From contig JAISOX010000137.1 of assembly GCA_031275325.1 (NCBI GenBank), positions 1-40,916 on the forward strand: a DNA stretch of 40,916 nucleotides, written 5' to 3'. Below the pieces are notes generated by a model that was not told where the DNA came from, ran no database searches, and saw nothing but the letters and a program-made list of their open reading frames with translations. A program made the position numbers and the translations under genes. The stretch's first letter is position 1. Each line of letters opens with the position of its first letter. Shown piece after piece: positions 1 through 9,354 of the stretch. This stretch comes from Treponema sp. (lineage in GTDB: Bacteria > Spirochaetota > Spirochaetia > Treponematales > Breznakiellaceae).

Positions 1-165
1 AAAGGGCGGCAAGCCTGTACCTCCCGCTCCCCGGGCCTGCTGTATCCACCGCTACAGCAGCTTTTCGCTGATGCCCAGGTCCTTCGCTACTTGGCATACC
101 GGCTTCTCATGCTTCCCCATCTGCTTCTTCTCCGCTTCTGTTGTATTCTTCGCTTGTTTTTGTGT
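1..165 (-). pseudogene. Relic of an IS3/IS911-type transposase OrfA (helix-turn-helix part), interrupted by a stop
   Basis: Minus-strand translation reads ...KQAKNTTEAEKKQMGKHEKPVCQVAKDLGISEKLL*RWIQQARGAGG..., matching the OrfA HTH pattern (VAxxLGIsexxLxRWxxQ) with an in-frame stop. Confidence 0.6.
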
Positions 166-199
166 CTACCTGATGGGGTTAGGTCCAATTATGGAACCC

Positions 200-290
200 T
201 AACAGCCCTGGAGAGGGATTCATAACAGTCTTGGCGCGGGATACCTAACCGCCTTGGTTAGGGCTCCCTCACAGCCTTGGGCTTTAAGCC
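200..290. repeat. Imperfect 23-bp tandem repeat, about 4 units (taacagccctggagagggattca / taacagtcttggcgcgggatacc / taaccgccttggttagggctccc / tcacagccttggg...)
   Basis: Units aligned by eye with a constant 23-bp period starting at 200, 223, 246 and 269. Confidence 0.6.
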
Positions 291-480
291 TGCTGGCGGG
301 CTTCAAAGCGGTAAAGACCCTGAAGCAAGGGGCGACCCGCGCTCTTACCATCACAGCCCTTCATGGGCATTAAGCCCGATGGCGGGATCCAAAGCGGCAA
401 AGACCCGAAGCAAGGGGCGACCCGCGCTCTTACCATCACGGCCCTTCATGGGCATTAAGCCCGATGGCGGGCTTTAAGCC
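279..480. repeat. Direct repeat with 85-86 bp period, about 2.3 copies (gggcattaagcccgatggcggg...caaggggcgacccgcgctcttaccatcac)
   Basis: Copies begin at 279, 365 and 450; near-identical text; just beyond the leuB stop codon. Confidence 0.8.
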
Positions 481-1601
481 GTGGCCAGGGCCGTACATAC
501 CGCTTCTCCCATAGCCTTGGTACCCACCAGTTTTTCCGTACCAGGAAGCGCGCTCCGGTTAAGGATGTCCTTGGTTCGTAAGCCTCCATCAAGCACGGCC
601 TGGACTGCCGCTTCTACTGCCGCGGCCTCTTTTTCCAGATTAAAGGAATACCGGAGCATCATGGCTACGGAAAGAATCGTACCCAAAGGGTTGGCCAGGT
701 CTTTACCTGCAATATCCGGCGCAGAACCGTGAATAGGTTCATACATACCCATAGGCCCTTTATGTCCGGGAACAAAACTGCTCAGGCTCGCGGAGGGGAG
801 CATCCCGATGGAACCGGTGAGTACCGACGCCTCATCGGATAAGATGTCCCCAAACAGGTTCGATGTAAGGATCACGTCAAACTGACCAGGGGCTCGGATA
901 AGCTGCATGGCGCAGTTGTCCACGTACAAATAGCTCGTTTCAATCTCCGGGTACTCCTGGGCTACCGCGGTCGCAACCTCCCGCCAGAGCCGGGAGGACT
1001 CAAGCACATTGGCCTTGTCTACCACGCAAAGCCGCTTCCTCCGCAAACCCGCAGCACGGTACCCAACCCGCAGCACTCGCTCGATCTCCTCCCAGGAATA
1101 GGTCTCCGTATCAAAGGCGCTTTTGCCTTCATTTTCCCGGCCCCGGTCCCCAAAGTAGATCCCTCCGGTGAGTTCCCGGACGATGAGGAGGTCAAAATAG
1201 GGCTCCCCCTGGGGATTACTTGCCCGCAACACCGCATCTTTAATCGGACAGGCATCCTTGAGTTGGGGAAGGAGCGCGGCAGGCCGGAGATTGGCGAAGA
1301 CCCCCAGCCCTGCCCGCAGGCCCAGGAGCGCCCGTTCAGGCCGCAGATGGCCTGGCAAGGTTTCCCATTGAGGCCCCCCTACTGCGCCCAAAAGCAGGGC
1401 GTCGCACTGCTTGGCCGCTTCCAGGGTCGCCCTAGGCAAGGGTTCCCCCCATGCGTCGATGGCCTTACCCCCGGCCTCAAGTTCCACATAATGAAATACA
1501 TGGCCGTAGCGATCTCCCACCGTATCTAACACCTCCGTGGCAGGTGTAACAACTTCCGGCCCTATCCCGTCCCCAGGAACGAGGGCTATTGAATAATTCA
1601 T
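474..1601 (-). CDS. leuB: 3-isopropylmalate dehydrogenase
   Basis: 375 aa; [83 protein letters not shown] are IPMDH signatures; RBS ggaga upstream. Confidence 0.95.
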   Translation of the reverse strand: MNYSIALVPGDGIGPEVVTPATEVLDTVGDRYGHVFHYVELEAGGKAIDAWGEPLPRATLEAAKQCDALLLGAVGGPQWETLPGHLRPERALLGLRAGLGVFANLRPAALLPQLKDACPIKDAVLRASNPQGEPYFDLLIVRELTGGIYFGDRGRENEGKSAFDTETYSWEEIERVLRVGYRAAGLRRKRLCVVDKANVLESSRLWREVATAVAQEYPEIETSYLYVDNCAMQLIRAPGQFDVILTSNLFGDILSDEASVLTGSIGMLPSASLSSFVPGHKGPMGMYEPIHGSAPDIAGKDLANPLGTILSVAMMLRYSFNLEKEAAAVEAAVQAVLDGGLRTKDILNRSALPGTEKLVGTKAMGEAVCTALATA

Positions 1602-1627
1602 CCGTATCTCCTAAAGCAAAAAAGACT

Positions 1628-1709
1628 TGTTCGGAAACTGACGTTTCCGCGGAACCTGCCGGCCTTGTGCCGGACGTTAGTCCGCAGCAACCAGCCGGGT
1701 TCCCGAACA
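1628..1709. repeat. Intergenic multi-hairpin repeat element (REP-like) with ends TGTTCGG...CCCGAACA
   Basis: Serial hairpins GGAAAC-tgac-GTTTCC, CCGGC-cttgt-GCCGG, CGGAC-gtta-GTCCG; the tail cggacgttagtccgcagcaaccagccgggttcccgaaca resembles 39953-39991. Confidence 0.55.
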
Positions 1710-1737
1710 CGTCCCATAGAGGTTTCATCCTGCATGG

Positions 1738-4700
1738 TTATCCTTTATCGTGCAGTATATCCATCAGTCTATCCATCTGATACCCCGAGGCTTCCTCGGC
1801 TTTTCGGAATTGCGCTGAAATGAGGGCTATGGTTTGCAGCCGTTTCCGCCATGAGGCGCCGCGGTTCCCGTTCCCGTTTTTTTTCAGCGCTTCCCGGTGG
1901 TCCGCCTCCAGAAACCCTCTGAAATCTTCGGCGCGGAAGATCTTCGGAGGCTCTGCTGCGGCAGGCAGGCTGTCCCGCTCCTGTTCCAGGGCATTCCGGA
2001 CAGCCTGGGCTGCTTTTTCCAGGTCTGTCCCAGGGCTAAACTCCAGCTTTATCAGGCTGGAACCGGTGTATGATGAAGAAACTACCCCTTCTAGAGGGGA
2101 AACCCTGGAAAGAAGCCCCTCCACAACCGGGGCCGCCGAAGATTCCACTGCTCTCACGTCCGCTCCAGGATAGTCGGTTACTACCACCAGGGAGCACGGG
2201 GTAAGGTCCGGGAAAGGATCCGCTGGTTTTGCCCTGGTAAACGCGGCTTCGCTTTCCAGCGCCAAGAACAGGGAAGCATAGTCCAAGGTCTCTTCAAAGG
2301 CTTCTTTATTAAACCAGGTAATGCCCTCGAACTGGTTTACCCCTAAAAGCCGCCTAAAATCTGGGACATGGTAGTTTTCCGTAACCAGGGCAGCAGGTGT
2401 GCCGTAGACCCCGGGGTCTTCAGGACGGGTCCGGGCAAGCAGCGCCTTGGCAATCTCCGCAAGCCGATACGCGGTTTCACCAGGAATACCCAAGGTCCGC
2501 CAGGCTTCTTGCAGTTTGCGGTCCAGATTCCAGTGCTGTATCAGGGCCGCAGCATCTGCACCGGAAGCCCCAGGGCCGATAATCCCCGGCAGGAGGGCTA
2601 AGACCCCGTACCCTGCGGCAAAAGCCGCGGTAAAAGGCTTGGCCCTGAGTTCCGCTGCCCATGCTTGCAGCAGCTTCTGAGCCTTGGTTTGCCGGGTCGT
2701 GGGAACCGCAAGGCCATATTCGGCAAGCAGAAACAAGCGCTTGAGATACGCGGTAAAGTCCGCTCCTACCTGCTCCGGCGCTATAACCGCTGACCCGGTT
2801 TGGGCCGTAGGCTTGAAGGGATCATACCTGCCTTCAGCGCCCTCCCTGTAACGAAGGGCCGTACGGATAAAGGCCGCTACGGGTTCCTGCACCGCATCAA
2901 TGAAAGGCTGGAACTCAGCCTGCTTCCCTTCGGTAAAGATCCGGTCCAGCGCGGCAATAGATTCCGGCTTCAATATCTCCATGAAGGTACTGTAGAGTTC
3001 TCCCAGGACCAGGTCCTGTAAAGCCTCCTGGGGATCCGCTACTCCCCGGCCCTTGAGCGCTGCCCAGAGCCGGGCCCAGCGGCCCTGGGGGTCTTCTTGC
3101 TCATGGATGTCCAGGAAAACCTGGGTCTCATACCCCTGGAGGGCCACAAAGAAGCCTTGATCCGCAATTTCCCGGGAAGATCGGAGGTACCACACCCGGG
3201 AACGCTGCTCCCAAAAAAAGACAAAGCACTGGTCATGGCAGTGCAGGCCCAGGGCCTGGGCCAGGCTGTCTTGACGGAAGGTCCCGTCTTTCTGGGGGAT
3301 GGCTACTGCGCTCTGCCGGATCCACCCGGAACTTTGATAACAGGAATTGTTGTAGAACACCAGGGTGCGGTCTTGCCCCATCCGGTTGGAATAGGCAAAG
3401 ACGTTTTCATCTACCCGGCCCTCTGGGGTGAAGAGGTCGTACAAACAGAAATCCGCGCTCCCGGAAAAAAGGAGCCGCCGCCGCATCAAGGGGAAGATCT
3501 CCCGTTCATGCCGCTCCACCAGGAAGGGATCCGGCTTTTCATCCCGGTAGGAACGGCGGTACTCCATGCCGTACTTCTCCTCAAACCCCTCGATCTGTCC
3601 GTGGCCGAACATGGGAAGCCCTGGCATGGTTACCAAGAGGGTACAGATTCCAAAGTACTTGTTCCCCTTGCCGAACTGGGCCGCTGCGGTTTCCTCATCC
3701 GGATTGTTGAGGAAGTTGACGAATCGTTTGAGGATCTCCGGGTCAAACTCCAGGGTGTTTTTGATGGTGGCCCGGTATTTGTCGTTCTCTTCGTTCTTGA
3801 GCATGTTCATAAAGGCCGAGTTGTATACCCGGTGCATCCCCAGGGTGCGGACAAAGTACCCTTCCATCATCCAGAAGGCTTCGGCCAAGAGCAGGGTATA
3901 GGGGGCTTCCAGGGCGCAGCGATCCACCACTTCCCGCCAGAACTCCTGGGGTATACGCCGGTTAAACTCCTCCCCGGAAAGGGCATGTTCTGCCCGGCTT
4001 GCAATGTCCCCGCCCTTGCCTGGTTCAGGATACCAGAGCCGCTGGATATGCCGTTTGGCCAAGGTCATGGCCGCATCAAAGCGGACAATCGCAAACTGCT
4101 TGCAGACCCCAATGATGGTCCGGATCACCGCTTCCCGGGCTTCGGGGTTGAGGAAGTCTATCTGGGCGGTGTCGTTCCAGGGCATGGAGGTGCCGTCATT
4201 ACCGTGATAGATGTACCGAACCGCTCCAGTACGATGGTCTATACGCTTGAATACCACTGCTGCATCGGTCCGGGTAAAATAGTGGTCTTCGATCTGGACG
4301 GTGATGTCATCCCGGCCTGAAAGGTTGCCGCAGGTGTACCGGTAGCCGGGGAAGGGAGGATCGGGCAGTTGCAGGAAGCGATCCGGGTGTTCTATAACCC
4401 AGCGGCTGTCTATCCCCGTATGGTTGGGAACCATGTCCGAACCGAGCCGGATGCCCCGGCGCATACACCGGTCCCGGAGGTTTATGAGGCTGTCCCAGCC
4501 CCCTAGTTCTCTGGCGATGTCGTAATCATAGAGGCTGTAGGCGCTGGCCGCGGCTTCGGGGTTCCCGGTCCACTGTTTGATAGTCTTGGACGCATTGCTC
4601 CGCTCCCAAAGCCCAATGAGCCACAACCCGGTAAAGCCCCGGCAGGAGAGTTCATCCAATGCTTCATCCGGGATCTGGTCCAATCGTGTTATGGACCGGC

Positions 4701-5685
4701 CGTATTTCTGAGAAAGCTGGTAGAGCCACACCAAGGTACTCTTGGCCATGAGCACGGTCCGAGGCATCCAGTCCTGATCTTGGCTGAACCGCTCGTATTC
4801 CTCATCTTGGCTGCCGTAGGTATAGACCTCGCTGGGTCCTGGACCGAAGAACCGGGGCTTTTCCTCCTCCTGAATGACATCCAGTCCCAAGAGGATCCGG
4901 GAACTGAACTTCCCGATGAGCAGGCCCCAGTGCTTCCGCATGTACGCAAGCTGGCCGATCAAGGAATCCGGGGATGCCAGGGCAGGAGCACGCAGAAGGT
5001 CCCAAAGGTTCATCCCTTCCGGACCAAAGCGCGGCAGCGCGGCAAGATGCTCCCGCAGTTCTTTCACCGCCTGGGTATACACGGTCCTTTCCGCGAGAGA
5101 CCCCTCGTCAAAAAGAAACTGAAAAGGCGTAAACCCAGGGTTGAGGTTCGCCAGGGCCAGGAGCAAAAGTTCTTCCAGAGCCAGGGAACGGCAGCTTTCC
5201 CGGCCTTCAAAACCCTGGAGATAGGCTGCTACCGTCATTTTTCCCCTGTAGACCTGCTGGGGAGGGAATATCTCCCCAAAGGTATGCAAGAGGGTTTCGG
5301 TGTTTTGCTGCCCCAGACGGCTTGCAAGGCGCAGGATGGCAGTATCAAACACATCAGGCTGTACTTCTTGCCGGTACAAGGCGATTACATAATGAAGGAT
5401 TTCATCAATGAGGCCCATAGCATTGAGCTGCCCTGTCTTAACCAGCCGTTCCGGGTGGCGGGGGTCAATCTGCGCGTTGAGTTTTGCCGCAAGGTCCCGG
5501 ACTTGCCGGAAATCCGCCAACACCACATTACCCCGGAGGGAGAACAGGGTATGATCCAAACCGCATGCTTCCCTAAGTTCCCGGTGAATATGGAATTCTT
5601 TTACCGGTTCAGATCCGGCGCGGCAGGGATGGGAGGGTGCATGGGGTGGTTCGAGCCTGGTAAGCTGGATGGGGATCCGGGTCAT
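1738..5685 (-). CDS. GH13-type alpha-amylase family glycosidase, large (1315 aa)
   Basis: GH13-like motifs RLGSDMVPNHTG, FAIVRFDAAM and LLLAEAFW; ATGA overlap with upstream malQ. Confidence 0.8.
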   Translation of the reverse strand: MTRIPIQLTRLEPPHAPSHPCRAGSEPVKEFHIHRELREACGLDHTLFSLRGNVVLADFRQVRDLAAKLNAQIDPRHPERLVKTGQLNAMGLIDEILHYVIALYRQEVQPDVFDTAILRLASRLGQQNTETLLHTFGEIFPPQQVYRGKMTVAAYLQGFEGRESCRSLALEELLLLALANLNPGFTPFQFLFDEGSLAERTVYTQAVKELREHLAALPRFGPEGMNLWDLLRAPALASPDSLIGQLAYMRKHWGLLIGKFSSRILLGLDVIQEEEKPRFFGPGPSEVYTYGSQDEEYERFSQDQDWMPRTVLMAKSTLVWLYQLSQKYGRSITRLDQIPDEALDELSCRGFTGLWLIGLWERSNASKTIKQWTGNPEAAASAYSLYDYDIARELGGWDSLINLRDRCMRRGIRLGSDMVPNHTGIDSRWVIEHPDRFLQLPDPPFPGYRYTCGNLSGRDDITVQIEDHYFTRTDAAVVFKRIDHRTGAVRYIYHGNDGTSMPWNDTAQIDFLNPEAREAVIRTIIGVCKQFAIVRFDAAMTLAKRHIQRLWYPEPGKGGDIASRAEHALSGEEFNRRIPQEFWREVVDRCALEAPYTLLLAEAFWMMEGYFVRTLGMHRVYNSAFMNMLKNEENDKYRATIKNTLEFDPEILKRFVNFLNNPDEETAAAQFGKGNKYFGICTLLVTMPGLPMFGHGQIEGFEEKYGMEYRRSYRDEKPDPFLVERHEREIFPLMRRRLLFSGSADFCLYDLFTPEGRVDENVFAYSNRMGQDRTLVFYNNSCYQSSGWIRQSAVAIPQKDGTFRQDSLAQALGLHCHDQCFVFFWEQRSRVWYLRSSREIADQGFFVALQGYETQVFLDIHEQEDPQGRWARLWAALKGRGVADPQEALQDLVLGELYSTFMEILKPESIAALDRIFTEGKQAEFQPFIDAVQEPVAAFIRTALRYREGAEGRYDPFKPTAQTGSAVIAPEQVGADFTAYLKRLFLLAEYGLAVPTTRQTKAQKLLQAWAAELRAKPFTAAFAAGYGVLALLPGIIGPGASGADAAALIQHWNLDRKLQEAWRTLGIPGETAYRLAEIAKALLARTRPEDPGVYGTPAALVTENYHVPDFRRLLGVNQFEGITWFNKEAFEETLDYASLFLALESEAAFTRAKPADPFPDLTPCSLVVVTDYPGADVRAVESSAAPVVEGLLSRVSPLEGVVSSSYTGSSLIKLEFSPGTDLEKAAQAVRNALEQERDSLPAAAEPPKIFRAEDFRGFLEADHREALKKNGNGNRGASWRKRLQTIALISAQFRKAEEASGYQMDRLMDILHDKG

Positions 5686-7736
5686 TGGTTCTTCCCCTTA
5701 TGAGGCTTTGGCGGTTTTGCCGCGGGGGCAACTTCACTCAGTTCCCGCACAGCCCGTACCAGATTCTGATCTTCCCCGATTTCCGTAATAGATGCGGGAA
5801 GCCGATAGGTCCAGTTGAAATCATCCACCGTACCAGGCACGTTGATCCGCTCCCGGGCCGGATCCGGGGCGTACCACCGGGGGGAAAGGTGGAGGAGATC
5901 CTGAATCTGAAACACCCGGAACTGAGACGCGGCCCCGGCAATCTTAGTAAGGATGATCTTGGCGGTACTTGGGTTGTACCTGGAGGAAAGGGATGGCTCC
6001 CCAATAAAGGCAGCGAACTGCTTCTGATCCGCCTCAGTTTCCCACCATTCCCGGAGGGTAGAACTATCATGGACCGCCGGGGTACAGACGCTTAAAGGGG
6101 GATACTCGGTCAAGGGGAGGTACGGTTCTCCTAGCTCATCCCAGCGCCGGGACCAGCGGATCACCCTAAGCCCTAGGATTTTAAGTTTGGTAAGCACCCG
6201 AGGCACACAGTCAGGTACTGCGCCCAGGTCTTCCGCACAGGGAAGCATGGCGGAAGATTCCTTAAGCACGGTTAAGAGCTTCTTTCCCTGCCTTTCCCAC
6301 ATCTGCTCTGAGGCTTGCCGGTTTTGCTCAAGCAGAGCCTCCAGGTTCTGCTGTTCCTCCTTTGAAAGGGAGGCGTAGGCCCGGGAGTTCCGGTAATACC
6401 ACACCGGGGAATACCGGCCCTTGGCATATTCCAGGAATATCCGGTTATCCCAGGCAGCCAAGAGATAGGCCTTTGCCGCAGGATGCAGGTTCAAGGCTTC
6501 GATGTCTTTTTCCCCCTTGATGCGTTCCTTAAAGAGCCATAGATCCTCCTGGCCTATCTGGTCCAAAGCCAGGGTAAAGACCTGCTTCGCCTCTGCTGCC
6601 AGGGCCGCAGCGGCCAGACCCCCGGTTCTGAGGCTGTTCCATACCTCCTCAGTGGGAATATGAGGCTGGGAAACCCAGCGGATCCGGCCCGCATCAAACC
6701 CCAGGCTGCTCAAGTCCTTACCCGTGAGGGGAACCGCAGGCACAAAGCGGCCTAGGATTGCAGAAGTATCCTCCCGCCGGGAAGCCCAGATCCGGAAAAA
6801 GCCCAGTACGTGATCGATCCGGTAGGCCCGGTAGTATTTTTCCGCCACTTTGAGCCGGTTTTTCCACCACATATACCCGTCTTTGGCCTGGGCCTGCCAG
6901 TTATAGATGGGAAATCCCCAATTCTGTCCCAGGGGACTGTACATATCCGGAGGCGCCCCAGCGGCGAGGTCCCGGTGGAAGTATTCAGGATGGGCCCAAA
7001 CATCGCAGGAATCTTCATTCATCAAGATGGGAATATCTCCCTCCAGGATGATTCCCAAGGCTTTAAGGGCTGTCGCGGCCTTACGGAACTGGGTATCCAG
7101 GGCTTCCTGCACCCAAACCCAGAAGAGATGTTGCCCCCAGAGGGCAGGATCCTGCCAGAGGGCTTGGATGTCCGCAGCAGTAACCTTCTGATAGCTTTCC
7201 CATTCCTTCCAGCTTTTTTCTCCATTGGCTTCTTTGAGCCTGCGGTAGACCGCATACTCCTTAACCCAGGGGTTTTCGTGGATCCACGCAGCCAGGGACC
7301 CGCCGGGTTTGGCCTTATCCGCGATGTTCCCTTCATGGGCCTGGTAAAGTTTCCACAACAGCTCCATTTTGGCCCGGAGGAGCTTGTAATAGGGGAATCG
7401 GGGTTCATCTCTGAAAAAAGTACCCAGTTGGGCTTCGACTTTTTCGGCAAAGGAAGGCTCTGCAGCAGCCTCTGGGAGATCTTGGAGCCGGAGATAGAGG
7501 GGGTGTAACGCGCAAGAAGAAAGGGCGCTGTAGGGGGAACTATCGTAACCGGTGTCGTTTACCGGTAATAGCTGGATGAGCCCAAGGCCCATGTTCTTGC
7601 AAAGTTCGCCAAAAGCGGGTAAGTCGGCGAATTCGCCGGCCCCTACGGATTGTTCGCCCCGCAAGGCTCCGACTGGAATAACCGTACCCACAAGACGCGG
7701 TTCGGCAGGGATTTGTTGTTTCTGAGCAAAGCCCAT
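5682..7736 (-). CDS. malQ: 4-alpha-glucanotransferase (GH77)
   Basis: 684 aa; LIQLLPVNDTGYDSSPYSALSSCALHPLYL, GDIPILMNEDSCDVW, YRIDHVLGFFRIW, PCAEDLGAVPDCVPRVL are MalQ signatures. Confidence 0.92.
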   Translation of the reverse strand: MGFAQKQQIPAEPRLVGTVIPVGALRGEQSVGAGEFADLPAFGELCKNMGLGLIQLLPVNDTGYDSSPYSALSSCALHPLYLRLQDLPEAAAEPSFAEKVEAQLGTFFRDEPRFPYYKLLRAKMELLWKLYQAHEGNIADKAKPGGSLAAWIHENPWVKEYAVYRRLKEANGEKSWKEWESYQKVTAADIQALWQDPALWGQHLFWVWVQEALDTQFRKAATALKALGIILEGDIPILMNEDSCDVWAHPEYFHRDLAAGAPPDMYSPLGQNWGFPIYNWQAQAKDGYMWWKNRLKVAEKYYRAYRIDHVLGFFRIWASRREDTSAILGRFVPAVPLTGKDLSSLGFDAGRIRWVSQPHIPTEEVWNSLRTGGLAAAALAAEAKQVFTLALDQIGQEDLWLFKERIKGEKDIEALNLHPAAKAYLLAAWDNRIFLEYAKGRYSPVWYYRNSRAYASLSKEEQQNLEALLEQNRQASEQMWERQGKKLLTVLKESSAMLPCAEDLGAVPDCVPRVLTKLKILGLRVIRWSRRWDELGEPYLPLTEYPPLSVCTPAVHDSSTLREWWETEADQKQFAAFIGEPSLSSRYNPSTAKIILTKIAGAASQFRVFQIQDLLHLSPRWYAPDPARERINVPGTVDDFNWTYRLPASITEIGEDQNLVRAVRELSEVAPAAKPPKPHKGKNQ

Positions 7737-8084
7737 TATATCCTCCTTAAATTATATACGTTAATGTACTTTGAGTATATCCCTAAGGGAGAAGACATAA
7801 TAGGCCGTAAGACCAGAATTTTCACGCAGCTTAATGCTCCTTGGGGGCAGGGCCCTTAGCCAAAAGCCGCCAGTAGTAAGGGCGCCTTACTCCACCGGTT
7901 CGCTACTTTACGAGGTTTCAAGAAGACTTTATATTCAACGGTATGGGGAATCCTGTAAACGCCGTACCCGCCCTCAGTAGCTTCTCTTCCCGGTTACTCC
8001 CTGTTGCCATACCCTGTGGGGTCAGCTTTTGCAGAACAGGTCCTTCCCAGGGATACTGCTATGACCCGGCCCAAAGGAGAATCT

Positions 8085-8945
8085 ATGCCTGCATCATCCA
8101 TTGATTGGCATCAAGGCTTTTACAGCGCCCTCAAACTGCTCTTTCAAGACTACCAGGGGGCCTTACAATTCCGCAGTGAAGTACCCTTGAACACCAAGCA
8201 ACTGCGCATTGACGCGCTTATCATCAAAGAAGACCCTGAGCTGGTCATTCCCACGGGGATAGCCCGGGTATTTAGGCGGATAAACATCTTAGAGTACAAA
8301 AGTCCGGCGGATTACCTGTCTGTAGCGGCCTTGTACAAGGCCCTGGCTTATTGTTATCTGTACGCTTCCATTGAGCGTCAGTCCATTGGGGATATAAGCC
8401 TGAGTCTGGTGGTGAGCAGCCATCCCCGGGAGACTTTCAAGCATATGCGGGAGGTATTACACTGGGAGGTTCGGGAACAGGGCCCGGGGATATATGCGGT
8501 GCAGGGAGAGGCGCTGAGGATACAGGTGATAGAGAGCGGGAAGCTGGCAGCAGAGGAAGGCCTGTGGCTTAAGGAGTTGCGGCCTGAGCTTGAGGCAGCC
8601 GGGATAGAGCGGTTGTTTATGGAACTGGGGAAATACGCAGAAGCCGCGTATATCCGGGCATATATAGAGATAATCATGAAAGCGAATGCAGAAAGTATTG
8701 AGGAGGTACTGATGAAGAACAAGACAGTGGAAGAAATATTGGTTAAGACGGGCTTAGCAGCAAAATGGGAGGCCGTCGGGGAAGTCCGGGGAGAGACCCG
8801 GGGGGAAGCTCTGGGAGCAGTGAATCAGATGAAACAGACCCTAGAGCTGTTACGGAGCGGGAAGTCTGCGGAAGAAGTGGTACAGCTCTACGAAGAAAAA
8901 CTCAAGGCTTTGGCTGAAACAGGGCTGGAACCGGCGCGGCGCTAG
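8085..8945 (+). CDS. Rpn/PD-(D/E)XK nuclease-family transposase-like protein
   Basis: D...ExK pattern (LRIDALIIKE...NILEYKSPADYLS) and C-terminal GExRGETRGEALG...MKQTLELLRSGKSAEEV typical of this family. Start placed at the ATG at 8085 preceded by ggaga; the ORF track extends to 8004. Confidence 0.65.
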   Translation: MPASSIDWHQGFYSALKLLFQDYQGALQFRSEVPLNTKQLRIDALIIKEDPELVIPTGIARVFRRINILEYKSPADYLSVAALYKALAYCYLYASIERQSIGDISLSLVVSSHPRETFKHMREVLHWEVREQGPGIYAVQGEALRIQVIESGKLAAEEGLWLKELRPELEAAGIERLFMELGKYAEAAYIRAYIEIIMKANAESIEEVLMKNKTVEEILVKTGLAAKWEAVGEVRGETRGEALGAVNQMKQTLELLRSGKSAEEVVQLYEEKLKALAETGLEPARR

Positions 8946-9354
8946 AGAGCGAAACTCCAGGGAAAAGGCTCACTGCATGGGAAAGCCGCGTATCTCCCAA
9001 GCGCTTAGGGGGCTTCACCGGGACCTGGGGGCGGATCTCCGATTCCCGATATGGGCAGGCTCAATGGTTCAACCACAACCTTGTTGTCGATCCCGCAACC
9101 GCCTGGTGGTGAGGTGCATCCAAGGCCCCTGGCAGAATAGGCCCAGGTAATGACCGTGTCCAAGGAGCTTCTTTGACCGAAACAAAGCCCCATGCTGTGA
9201 ACCGCAGCCCCCATACCGCAAGAGGATGCTATGCTGACTATCCCGCGGCCCGGCGAAGGCCAGGGGAAAGGGGTATGAGGAGGCAGAGGACTCCAGAATT
9301 CAGGACCTCTTGAAAACCCTTGCTATAAGGAAGCATACTTACGATGAGGAAACC

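Noticed and set aside
3097-4320. 407-aa plus-strand ORF antisense to the GH13 gene
   Set aside because: No recognisable domain; opposite a well-supported CDS; explained by codon bias giving antisense open frames. The same applies to 4780-5703, 6810-7508 and 15757-16446.
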